Below, piece after piece: positions 1 to 7,338 of a stretch of 64,000 nt of DNA (its first letter is position 1; every line of letters begins with the position of its first letter). Source of the DNA: Leucobacter sp. Psy1 (GTDB lineage: Bacteria > Actinomycetota > Actinomycetes > Actinomycetales > Microbacteriaceae); assembly GCF_020096995.1 (NCBI RefSeq), contig NZ_CP083692.1:2108001-2172000 (forward strand), given 5' to 3'. Below the pieces are notes generated by a model, which was given only the letters and a program-made list of their open reading frames with translations, made no database searches and had not been told where the DNA came from. Both the position numbers and the translations under genes were made by a program.

Positions 1-1
1 C

Positions 2-184
2 GATGTCGCCGCTGGCAGCGCAGTGACGAAGCAACTCGGGGACGGGCACGTGATCGATCGCAAGAACTCGCCAGGTGACGCGTCTCCGATCTCAGCGGTC
101 GCGGGCGCGTACTGGTTGCTCAACAACCCGCCGGCCAATTCGGTGCCCCGGGTACGCACACTCAGGAGGAGGTCACGTGGGTAG
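2..184 (+). CDS. Terminase large subunit, C-terminal end (partial)
   Basis: An open frame enters from the left edge and stops at TAG 182-184, giving about 60 residues that end in an Arg-rich tail. The part around GDGHVIDRKNSP followed by AVAGAYWLL resembles the end of phage terminase large subunits, the ATP-driven DNA packaging motor and nuclease. It overlaps the portal start by 8 bases, the expected neighbour. Identification rests mainly on position; the catalytic domains are outside the window. Confidence 0.6.
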   Translation, partial: DVAAGSAVTKQLGDGHVIDRKNSPGDASPISAVAGAYWLLNNPPANSVPRVRTLRRRSRG

Positions 185-2132
185 GGTCAGCAACGCATTC
201 CGCGCGCTCGTGACGCCGAGTGAGAAGCGCTCCCGCCGTCGGATGCCGTCTCTCGGCGGATCGCGCACTCTCGCCGGCGTCACGGTCACGCCGGAGCTCG
301 CGCTGCAGGTGAACGCGGTTTACTCCGCGGTGCGCCTCGTCTCGGAGGCGATCGCCTGTCTCCCGGTCTCGGTCGTGAAGAAACAGGGCCGAAGCCGCCG
401 AGCACCCTCGGGAGCGCACGCTCGGACAGCTCGACTGATCACTATCGCACCGAACCCCACCATGGACGCCGGGGAGTTCTGGCGACTCCTGACCGCCTGG
501 ATGCTGCTCCGGGGCAACGCGTACGCGTACGTGCAGCGCGACGGCAACGGGGACGTTCAAGCCCTGTGGCCGATCCCCCCGACGATGGTGAAGGTCCTGC
601 GCACGCCCACCGGAGTCCTTGCCTACAAGCTCTCGCACGACCAGCGCGACTGCTGGCTCCCCGTCGAACCTGGGTACGTCGCGACGCACCTCGAGGTGCT
701 GCACTACCGGTGGTTCGGGCTCGGCACTGAGGGTCTCTCCCCCATCGGGGTAGCCCGTCAGACGATCGGGATCTCCCACGCCGCCACCGCGTACGTCGGC
801 GGGTTCTTTGAGCGCGACGCGACGCCGGAGACAGTCGTCACGACGCAGGGCAACCTCACCGAAGAGCAATACGACCGGCTTCTCGATCAGCTCGAGGACC
901 GTCACCAGGGGTTCGACAAGTCTCACAACCTCGCAGTGTTCGAGGGGGGCGCGAAGCTCGAGCGAGTCTCGCTCTCCCCCGCTGACGCGGCGTTCCTCGA
1001 CATCTACAAGCTCACCAGATCCGACATCGCATCGATCTATGGAGTTCCGCCGCACAAGATCGGCGACCTCGAGCACGCCACCTTCTCGAACATCGAACAC
1101 CAGTCGATCGAGTTCGTGCAGGACGGTCTCCTCCCGCCGATCCGGCGGCTCGAGCTCGTCACCGCGAGCCTGTTCGCGGACGACGACATGCAGATCAAGT
1201 TCGACACGAAGGGTCGGATGCGGGGCGACACCGCGACACAGGCGCAGTCGTACGCCACCGGGCGACAGTGGGGCTACCTCTCCGCGAACGACATCCGCGC
1301 ACTCGAGGACAAAGACCCGATCGAGGGCGGCGATGTCTACCTCGAGCCGATCAATATGATCCCTGCCGGACAGACCACCGTGCAACGCGCTGGCAATTCC
1401 CCCGCGCAGATCCCCACGCTCGCACCCACCGAATACCGCGCAGCGATCGAACGCCGAGCAGCACCCGCCGAGGAGTCGCCCACGTGGTCCGCCCGGATCA
1501 CGACCGTCCTCGTCGGCTACCTCGACGAGTTCCGGGACGAGGTAGCCGCGGCGCTCGCCGCCGAGCGGAACCTCCGATCCCTGGCGCAGATCGACGGCGA
1601 CGTGTGGGAGGAGCTGCTCGCCGAGCAGTTGCAACCCGTGTTCGCGGGCATCGTCAGCGAGTTCGGAGAGCGCGCGGCGTCGCAGGTAGGCGGCACATTC
1701 GCGAGCGGCAAGACGACCAACTGGGTACTCGCCGCCGCGCGCCGCCAAGCGCATTCCTACAACGTCTCGTTGTTCGAATCGCTCGAGCGGGTGTTGTCCG
1801 ACCTCGGTGAGACCTCCGTGCTCGATGCGCTCCGCACGTTTTTCGAGGGACGCGCCGCCGAGACTGCGCTCGTCGCCGCGACCGTGGTGAATGCCATCGG
1901 CGGATTCGGTCGCCACGAGGGCGCCGCGCAGAACGGCGCTCGCATGAAGACGTGGGTAGTCAATTCCAGTAACCCGAGACCCTCGCACGCCGCCATGGCT
2001 CGCGAGACGGTCTCGATCGACGAGCCGTTCTCGAACGGCTGCATGTGGCCGTGCGACCCCTCCGGCGGGGTCGATGAGGTCGCCGGCTGCACTTGCTCCG
2101 TGATGTTCGAGTACGAGGAGGACCTGACTTGA
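177..2132 (+). CDS. Phage portal protein fused to MuF-like head morphogenesis domain
   Basis: About 651 residues from GTG 177, chosen because AGGAGGAGG lies just upstream and the stop of the terminase overlaps it. Residues about 40-400 read as an HK97-type portal: NAVYSAVRLVSEAIACLPVS near the start, the LLRGNAYAYV segment and the YGVPPHKIG motif. Portals form the dodecameric ring at the DNA entry vertex. HK97 portals are usually 400-450 residues; here the last 200 or so form an extra domain ending in PRPSHAAM and NGC, with further Cys residues, as in Mu gpF-like minor head proteins. So portal and MuF-like functions look fused in one chain. Overlaps the protease gene by 4 bases. Confidence 0.9.
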   Translation: MGRVSNAFRALVTPSEKRSRRRMPSLGGSRTLAGVTVTPELALQVNAVYSAVRLVSEAIACLPVSVVKKQGRSRRAPSGAHARTARLITIAPNPTMDAGEFWRLLTAWMLLRGNAYAYVQRDGNGDVQALWPIPPTMVKVLRTPTGVLAYKLSHDQRDCWLPVEPGYVATHLEVLHYRWFGLGTEGLSPIGVARQTIGISHAATAYVGGFFERDATPETVVTTQGNLTEEQYDRLLDQLEDRHQGFDKSHNLAVFEGGAKLERVSLSPADAAFLDIYKLTRSDIASIYGVPPHKIGDLEHATFSNIEHQSIEFVQDGLLPPIRRLELVTASLFADDDMQIKFDTKGRMRGDTATQAQSYATGRQWGYLSANDIRALEDKDPIEGGDVYLEPINMIPAGQTTVQRAGNSPAQIPTLAPTEYRAAIERRAAPAEESPTWSARITTVLVGYLDEFRDEVAAALAAERNLRSLAQIDGDVWEELLAEQLQPVFAGIVSEFGERAASQVGGTFASGKTTNWVLAAARRQAHSYNVSLFESLERVLSDLGETSVLDALRTFFEGRAAETALVAATVVNAIGGFGRHEGAAQNGARMKTWVVNSSNPRPSHAAMARETVSIDEPFSNGCMWPCDPSGGVDEVAGCTCSVMFEYEEDLT

Positions 2133-2716
2133 GAACATTCGAACGGCGAGCATTCAATCTCGCCAACCCTGAGATCCGATCCGCGAACGACTCCGAGGCG
2201 CGCCTGCACTTCACTGGTCGCGCCGTCGTCTACGACTCCCTGTCGGAAGACTTCGGCGGCTGGCAGGAGGTGATCCGCCCCGGGGCTGCGACGCGCACGC
2301 TGCAGCGCAACCCCGACGTGCGTCTCCTCCTGAACCACGACGCCAACATGCTGCTCGGGCGCACCGCGTCCGGAACCCTCCGTCTCACGGAGGACGACGA
2401 GGGCGTGCTCGTCGATGCCGACATGGCAGATGTGAGCTACGCGCGCGATCTGGCGGTGCTCGTCGAGCGCGGCGATCTCAACCAGATGTCGTTCGGGTTC
2501 TGGATCACGAACGATTCGTGGTCCGGCTCGCTTCACGAGGTTCGCGAGTTCGACCTCGACGGCGGCGACGTGTCCCCGGTGACATTCCCCGCTTACGCCG
2601 AGACATCGGCGGAGTTGCGATCGCTCGCGCGGAAGCGACTTGACCAGGAGCGCGGGCGACCGCTCGCGCTCGATCAGCACCGCGTCAGGGAGCTCGAGCT
2701 TCTCGCCGAGCTCTGA
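2129..2716 (+). CDS. Prohead (HK97 family) maturation protease
   Basis: 195 residues from TTG 2129, which overlaps the portal TGA (TTGA) and sits 8 bases after GAGGAG; no ATG at the gene head fits better. The protein has the HK97 prohead protease pattern: a GWQEVIRPGA segment, the His motif LLLNHD, and the Ser motif MSFGFW, which carry the catalytic His and Ser. It would cleave the capsid delta domain and scaffold during head maturation. It lies directly before the capsid gene as usual for this module. Confidence 0.92.
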   Translation: MRTFERRAFNLANPEIRSANDSEARLHFTGRAVVYDSLSEDFGGWQEVIRPGAATRTLQRNPDVRLLLNHDANMLLGRTASGTLRLTEDDEGVLVDADMADVSYARDLAVLVERGDLNQMSFGFWITNDSWSGSLHEVREFDLDGGDVSPVTFPAYAETSAELRSLARKRLDQERGRPLALDQHRVRELELLAEL

Positions 2717-2774
2717 CGCGCAAGACCCCCGTGCCGACGGTGCGGGTTCACCACAACAAGGAAGGAGTGGCCAG

Positions 2775-3998
2775 ATGGCTAACTCTGTTGAGCTGCGCAC
2801 GCAGCGTGCACGCACCGTCGAGGCGCTGCGGGCGATCACCGAGGCCGCGGAGAACGAAAACCGCAACCTCACCGCCGAAGAGCGGCAGTCGTACGAACGG
2901 GGCGAGACCGAGTTCCGCGACTACACGGAGCGCATCAACCGGCTCGAGGGCGAGGAGCGCCGCAACGCCGAGCTCGGCCAGGCGATCGACGGCTCCGCGC
3001 AGCGAGCCGGCGGTAGCGGTGACGAGCAGCGCTCGCAGGAGCGCCGATCGGCATTCATGCAGTTCGTCCGCGGCGGCGCGCTCGCCCCGGAGCAGCGCGC
3101 ACTCGTGCAGAACGCGGCCGGCGAGATCCTCGTCCCCGAGGATCTCGAACAGGAGATCATCCGCGAGGTGCCGCGCATCAGTGCGATTCGCCCCCTGGCC
3201 GGTCAGCGCCCGACCACCTCGAACCGAGTGCGCCGTCGCTCGCTCGATGAGGTCAAGGTCGGGTGGGGCAAGCTCGAAACCAACGAGCAGACCCTCACCG
3301 ACTCGATGCCCGACACCCCCGAGGAGGAGTGGACGTACATCGAGGACCTGTACGGTCTCGCGAAGATCGGCGAAGACGAGTTCGACGACACTGACACGAA
3401 CCTCGAGGCGTTCGTCCGTGACAGCTTCGCTCGCGCGGCCGCCGAGGCGGAAGACACCGCGTTCACCATCGGCGCCGGGCACGCGCAGCACCGACCGGTC
3501 GGCATCTTCAGCACCGCCGGCGGCGTCCCCGTCGTCGAGTCGCTGGCCTCCGACTACTCGGGCAACAGCGGCGCCAACGGCAAGGCCGCGATCATCGACG
3601 ACCTCAAGGGCCTCGTCTACGCCGTGCCCGCGCAGTACCGCCGAAACGGTGGATTCCTGATGAGCTCCCTCACTGAGCTGTTCATCTCGACCATCAAGGA
3701 CAGCAACGGCCAGTACCTCTGGCAGCCGTCCGTCCAGGCCGGCAGACCGGCGACGTTCAACGGATTCGCGATCGCGAACCAGGAAGACATCGCATCAATC
3801 GAGGCCGGTTCGCCGATCGCCGCATTCGGCGATTTCAACGCCGGATACCGCGTCTACGACCGTCTCGGCATCACCGTGAAGCGCCTCGAAGAGCTCTACT
3901 CGGAAGAGGGCATGATCGGCTTCAAGTTCCGGAAGCGCGTCGGCGGCGATGTCATTCGCCCCCAGGCTCTCCGGATCCTCTCCACGAAGTCGGCGTAA
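2775..3998 (+). CDS. Major capsid protein, HK97 fold with delta domain
   Basis: 407 residues from ATG 2775 with AAGGAG just upstream. Residues 1 to about 75 are highly charged and predicted coiled coil, as expected for the delta (scaffold) domain removed by the upstream protease. The rest has HK97-type features: the EILVPEDLEQEII segment opening the N-arm, WTYIEDLYGLAKIGED, and a C-terminal strand region around GDFNAGYRVYDRLGITVKR. A cleavage site somewhere between residues 75 and 110 is inferred, not seen. Confidence 0.93.
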   Translation: MANSVELRTQRARTVEALRAITEAAENENRNLTAEERQSYERGETEFRDYTERINRLEGEERRNAELGQAIDGSAQRAGGSGDEQRSQERRSAFMQFVRGGALAPEQRALVQNAAGEILVPEDLEQEIIREVPRISAIRPLAGQRPTTSNRVRRRSLDEVKVGWGKLETNEQTLTDSMPDTPEEEWTYIEDLYGLAKIGEDEFDDTDTNLEAFVRDSFARAAAEAEDTAFTIGAGHAQHRPVGIFSTAGGVPVVESLASDYSGNSGANGKAAIIDDLKGLVYAVPAQYRRNGGFLMSSLTELFISTIKDSNGQYLWQPSVQAGRPATFNGFAIANQEDIASIEAGSPIAAFGDFNAGYRVYDRLGITVKRLEELYSEEGMIGFKFRKRVGGDVIRPQALRILSTKSA

Positions 3999-4064
3999 CC
4001 CACATCGGCGCGGCCCCGACCGTGGGGCCGCGCCGACCAACTCGACGAAGGGGGCGACATCACC

Positions 4065-4634
4065 ATGCCCAAAGAGACTCCGGATCTCGTCCTCTCCGTC
4101 GAGGAGATCCAGAAACTCACCAACAGACCACTCGACCAGGTGCTCGCCAAGACGATCGCCAGCGCCGCATCCCGCGCAGTGCGCGACCGCTGCGGCTGGC
4201 GCGTCGCGGGCCAGATCACCGAGACACTCACGCTCAGCGCACGCTCCGACCGCCTCCTCACACTCCCCTCACTCCACGTCAGCAACATCGCCGAGATCCG
4301 CGAAGACGGCCACCGCCTCGAACTCGATCGCGATTACGACTGGGACACCAACGGCATCATCGAACGCCTCACCGGACGATGGAACCGACGCCGGCGAAAG
4401 ATCGACATCACCCTCACGCACGGCTTCCACGAGTGCCCCGGCGCGATCGCCGAAGCGCTCGCCGCCGCGATCGCGCGCGGAACGCTCACGCCTGCAGGGA
4501 ACATCGTCAGCGAGACGACCCTCGGCGCGGCCGTGCAGTTCGGTCGCGGGCCAGGCGGCACGGCGGCGGGTTCGATGTTCCTTCCTCACGAACTCGAGGC
4601 ACTCGACGCGTTCCGGATCCCGAGAACACGATGA
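4065..4634 (+). CDS. Head-tail connector (gp6-like adaptor)
   Basis: 189 residues starting at ATG 4065. It begins with a short helical segment (LSVEEIQKLTNRPL) and has AASRAVRDRCGW near residue 40, followed by a beta-rich middle and a helical C-terminus, the usual layout of head-tail adaptor proteins that sit below the portal. Position right after the capsid gene supports this. The stop overlaps the next start (ATGA), so translation is coupled. Confidence 0.75.
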   Translation: MPKETPDLVLSVEEIQKLTNRPLDQVLAKTIASAASRAVRDRCGWRVAGQITETLTLSARSDRLLTLPSLHVSNIAEIREDGHRLELDRDYDWDTNGIIERLTGRWNRRRRKIDITLTHGFHECPGAIAEALAAAIARGTLTPAGNIVSETTLGAAVQFGRGPGGTAAGSMFLPHELEALDAFRIPRTR

Positions 4635-4969
4635 GCACTTTCGACACCATGACCGTGACGAGGCTCCGTTATCCCGCGCTCACCCGACACGGCTCCACCA
4701 CCACAGACTTCCGCGCTGAACCCGCCACGCACGACATCGCGGGGTGCTGGATCGAACCCCTCGAGTCAGAAGACGCTCCAAATGCGCGCAACGCGACAAA
4801 GACCGGATACCGGCTCAAGTTGCCATTCGGTTCCTCGCTCGTGGACGCGACGGATCACGTCCTCATCGACGGCATCGAGTACGAACTCGAGGGCGACGCA
4901 TTCCACGTGCGCTCCCCGACCGGATACCTCAACCACACGCAAGCGAAGGTGACGCGCTGGGAGGGCTGA
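4631..4969 (+). CDS. Head closure / stopper-like protein
   Basis: 112 residues from ATG 4631 that overlaps the previous stop. A short beta-rich protein in the slot where siphophages encode the head-completion stopper, with segments DHVLIDGIEYELEGD and YLNHTQAKVTRWEG. No catalytic motif is visible. The assignment is by size, fold impression and synteny rather than a diagnostic motif. Confidence 0.55.
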   Translation: MSTFDTMTVTRLRYPALTRHGSTTTDFRAEPATHDIAGCWIEPLESEDAPNARNATKTGYRLKLPFGSSLVDATDHVLIDGIEYELEGDAFHVRSPTGYLNHTQAKVTRWEG

Positions 4970-4972
4970 CAC

Positions 4973-5221
4973 ATGGCCAGAAGGTTCCGACCGGACGTTC
5001 GCGGGTTCAACGAAGCGATGAAACTTCCCACCGTTGGCGCCGCGCTCCTCGAGCACGGCGAAGCGTGGGCGGCTGACGCGGGAGAAGGTTTCGAGGCCGT
5101 GCTCGACACTCGTCACCCCTGGCTCGACCGCGTATTCGTTCAACCGGCGACTGCCGCGGCGCACCGCGCGAACCGCCGCGATCAAATACTCATGCGGGTC
5201 TGGGGGCGTCAACTTGGCTGA
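4973..5221 (+). CDS. Small neck/minor head protein (hypothetical)
   Basis: 82 residues starting 3 bases after the previous stop, basic and helical, with Trp residues in GEAWAADAG and RVWGRQLG. It sits between the stopper-like protein and the tail terminator, the slot of small neck or gp10-like proteins, but it is shorter than those families usually are. Function is not recognisable from the sequence. Confidence 0.6.
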   Translation: MARRFRPDVRGFNEAMKLPTVGAALLEHGEAWAADAGEGFEAVLDTRHPWLDRVFVQPATAAAHRANRRDQILMRVWGRQLG

Positions 5222-5603
5222 GCACCTCGCGTTCGACGACGTTGAAGACGAAGTAGCCGGGTACCTATTCGAGAGCACGGGCGTCGCCTCCGGCGAAGAG
5301 GTGCCGAACCCCAAGCCGAACGAGTTCCACGAGGTCGAGCAGATCGGCGGCGGCATGGTCACGCCCGTCTCCGGTCGGACGCTCCTTCTGATCAAAAGCC
5401 ACGGGCCGACGAAGCGGGACGCGGGGCGCGTAGCGCGCGCCGCCAGAACCGCGATGGCACGCATCCGACGACTCGGCGACAACCCCGTCTATGAGGTCGA
5501 GGTAGGCGCAGAGCGCTGGTCTCCGGATCCCGACACCGAAGGACCCCGGTACCAGTTCCCAGTGACTCTGCACTCGCGAGTCACTATCACCCAGGCCCCG
5601 TGA
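5214..5603 (+). CDS. Probable tail terminator protein
   Basis: 129 residues from TTG 5214, overlapping the previous gene by 8 bases; coding character in this frame begins at AEHLAFDDVEDEVAGYLFES. The N-terminal helix followed by alternating strands ending in YQFPVTLHSRVTITQAP resembles siphophage tail terminator or minor tail proteins. The stop codon TGA 5601-5603 lies inside the loop of a transcription terminator-like hairpin, which is unusual in the middle of a late operon. Confidence 0.6.
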   Translation: MAEHLAFDDVEDEVAGYLFESTGVASGEEVPNPKPNEFHEVEQIGGGMVTPVSGRTLLLIKSHGPTKRDAGRVARAARTAMARIRRLGDNPVYEVEVGAERWSPDPDTEGPRYQFPVTLHSRVTITQAP

Positions 5604-5616
5604 ATCGGGGCCTTTT
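5594..5616 (+). terminator. Intrinsic terminator-like hairpin inside the late operon
   Basis: A perfect 7-bp GC stem (GGCCCCG / CGGGGCC) with loop TGAAT is followed directly by TTTT. The loop contains the stop codon of the tail terminator gene. Its place between connector and tail genes suggests partial termination to adjust gene dosage, or stop-codon structure; function is inferred. Confidence 0.65.
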
Positions 5617-5633
5617 CTATGTCAGGAGAACAC

Positions 5634-5933
5634 ATGACGAAGGTCACGTTCGCGTCGCGCTGGGTGAGCCCATCCGGTGAGACGTACCAGGGCGGCGACA
5701 CCGCCGAGATCGACCCCGCCACCGCGCGAAACCTCGTGATTCGGGGCAAGGTGCGCTACGCGGCCGCCGACACCGATTCGGCGGAGACCGAGACGGGCGA
5801 CTCCGAGCAGTCCAGTCCCGATGCCGCGGCCGCGCCGGCGGCGCAGACCCCGCCGGAGGCCGCCAAGCCCGAGGCAGATCCCAAGCCGGAGAAGCCGGCG
5901 AGAACGAGCCCGAAGGGGGCAAGAGGTGTCTAA
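5634..5933 (+). CDS. Small phage protein with acidic Pro/Ala-rich tail
   Basis: 99 residues from ATG 5634, preceded by AGGAG. The first 45 residues are folded-looking (TFASRWVSPSGETYQGGDTA, then a short helix and RGKVRY), resembling small phage proteins with an SH3-like N-terminus. Residues 45-99 are low-complexity Ala/Pro/Glu/Lys, probably disordered. It is the first gene after the internal terminator and overlaps the tail tube gene start by 8 bases. Role unknown. Confidence 0.65.
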   Translation: MTKVTFASRWVSPSGETYQGGDTAEIDPATARNLVIRGKVRYAAADTDSAETETGDSEQSSPDAAAAPAAQTPPEAAKPEADPKPEKPARTSPKGARGV

Positions 5934-6504
5934 GAACCTGAACAACGTCCGCGTCTATGGCGGACTCGCCACTGAGGTCTGGTTCGCCAAGAAGGGCGCC
6001 GGAACCCTCCCGACGACTCTCGTCGAGCCCGGCGCGCCGTTCGAATCGGTCGGCTGGCTTCACGAAGACGGTATCGATCTCGAACTCTCCGCTGACATCG
6101 AGAAGTTCAAGGGCATGCAGGGCGGCACGACGCTCCGCACCGAGGTCACCTCGACCGAAAAGAGCTTCAAGATCCAGTGCATCGAGGAGTCGCCGCTCGT
6201 CTCCGCGCTCTACTGGGGGCACGAGAAGCCGACCGTGACCGGAGAGGGCGCCGATCGCGTCGCACGGATCGATCTGCCGGAGTCGCTGCGCACCGTCGAG
6301 CGTCAGGCGGTCATCCGATTCGTCGACGATCTGGGCGTCGAGAAGTTCCTGTGCTGCGACCTCGTGCAGGCCACCGAGCGCGGCACCGTCGGGCACAAGA
6401 AGTCCGACCTGACGGGGTACGAGATCACATTCGAGATCATCGGCGATTCCTACATCCTCACGAACGCCGAGTCGTTCCTCGAGGCCGGAGTCGAGGCTCC
6501 GTAA
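5926..6504 (+). CDS. Major tail (tube) protein
   Basis: 192 residues from GTG 5926, overlapping the preceding gene. The sequence is beta-rich with VRVYGGLATEVWFAKKGAGT at the start, GWLHEDGIDLELSADIEKFKG near residue 45 and YEITFEIIGDSYIL near the end, matching tail tube subunits of actinobacterial siphophages. It lies just upstream of the tail assembly chaperone pair, the standard order. It would polymerise around the tape measure protein to form the tube. Confidence 0.85.
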   Translation: MSKNLNNVRVYGGLATEVWFAKKGAGTLPTTLVEPGAPFESVGWLHEDGIDLELSADIEKFKGMQGGTTLRTEVTSTEKSFKIQCIEESPLVSALYWGHEKPTVTGEGADRVARIDLPESLRTVERQAVIRFVDDLGVEKFLCCDLVQATERGTVGHKKSDLTGYEITFEIIGDSYILTNAESFLEAGVEAP

Positions 6505-6594
6505 CCGACCGGGTGGCGCGGCGTTCGTGTGGGTTCCGCCGCGTCACCCTAACCCCGAACCCACACGACACATCCACACGAAGGAGAACCCACC

Positions 6595-6906
6595 ATGCCC
6601 GAGATCCCCGAAGGCGCGAAGACCCCCACCGACCACAAGAAGAAGAAGAAGCCGAAGAAGGAAGCCATGCGGCACGAGTGGAAGGGTGAGACCTACACCC
6701 TCGTGAGCCCGGAGATCCTCGATGACGCTGATGTGCTCGAGGCGTTCGACAACCGGCAGGTGTCGGTCGCGCTCCGGCTCCTCCTCGGCGAGAAGGAGTA
6801 CGCGCGACTCAAGCGGAACCTCGCAGACGACGGCAGAACGAAGGCGAGCGACCTCGCCGAGTTCTTCACCTCGCTCGCTGAGGAGATTCCCGACGTAAAA
6901 AACTAG
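6595..6906 (+). CDS. Tail assembly chaperone, short form (gpG-like)
   Basis: 103 residues from ATG 6595 with AAGGAG upstream. A Lys-rich N-terminus (DHKKKKKPKKEAM) is followed by a compact helical domain ending SLAEEIPDVKN. It is the zero-frame product; ribosomes slipping at 6897-6903 would continue into the -1 frame and make a gpGT-like fusion. Both forms coat the tape measure protein during tail assembly in lambda-like systems. The gene lies between tail tube and tape measure, as expected. Confidence 0.88.
   Translation: MPEIPEGAKTPTDHKKKKKPKKEAMRHEWKGETYTLVSPEILDDADVLEAFDNRQVSVALRLLLGEKEYARLKRNLADDGRTKASDLAEFFTSLAEEIPDVKN
6897..6903 (+). promoter_or_regulatory. Programmed -1 ribosomal frameshift site (A AAA AAC)
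   Basis: The heptamer A AAA AAC fits the X XXY YYZ rule in phase with the upstream gene (codons GTA AAA AAC), and the stop TAG follows immediately at 6904-6906. The -1 frame is open from 6903 to 7301 and encodes a typical second chaperone domain. I did not identify a clear downstream pseudoknot by eye. Confidence 0.9.
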
Positions 6907-7301
6907 ATCAGCTCCTGCAGATCCTCCGGATATGTCCCGAACGCCTCGAGGCCGACCTCCGACGCTACTACGGCGTCAGACTGGACGATCTCTACGACGG
7001 CACGGAGACACCAACGCACATCGCGAATCTCGCGGTCCACATGCCTCGTGGATCGCAACTCGGGCAGTTCTTCGGCGGTCCAGCGGCGATCACCGATGAG
7101 ACCGAATCCGGGTGGCTCGTCGAGCATGCGGTGATCGCGGTCAATTCCAAGAAGCCCTCGAAGGTGAAGCGGAGACCGTACCCCGAGGGGATCTACGAGC
7201 AGGAGCAGCAACAGGCGCATTTCGAGTCTCAGGCGCACGCCTGGCGCGAGAAACAGCGCCAGCGCCGCGAGGCGCAGCAACGGAAAGACGAGCAGCCCTG
7301 A
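6903..7301 (+). CDS. Tail assembly chaperone, -1 frame extension (T domain of gpGT-like fusion)
   Basis: 132 residues in the -1 frame from the slippery site to TGA 7299-7301, with no good independent start near its head. It begins LDQLLQILRICPERLEADLR, continues with a YYGVRLDDLYDG segment and ends in a Gln/Arg-rich tail. The expected fusion with the upstream 103 residues is about 235 residues. In related phages the fusion is made at a low ratio and binds the tape measure; that is family knowledge, not shown here. Confidence 0.85.
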   Translation, partial: LDQLLQILRICPERLEADLRRYYGVRLDDLYDGTETPTHIANLAVHMPRGSQLGQFFGGPAAITDETESGWLVEHAVIAVNSKKPSKVKRRPYPEGIYEQEQQQAHFESQAHAWREKQRQRREAQQRKDEQP

Positions 7302-7303
7302 TT

Positions 7304-7338
7304 CGGGCGGCCCCAACTCTAAGAGAGGGGGCCGCCCG
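7304..7338 (+). repeat. Perfect inverted repeat over the tape measure ribosome-binding site
   Basis: An 11-bp perfect inverted repeat (CGGGCGGCCCC / GGGGCCGCCCG) with a 12-base loop lies between the chaperone stop and the tape measure GTG start at 7338. The purine-rich AGAGAGGGG that would serve as ribosome-binding site is in the loop and 3' arm. No U-tract follows, so a translational control structure is more likely than a terminator. Confidence 0.75.

Noticed and set aside
162-2153. 663-residue - strand open frame opposite the portal gene
   Set aside because: High GC leaves the antisense frame open; the composition is Arg/Leu/Gly-rich and the + strand carries a clear portal protein.
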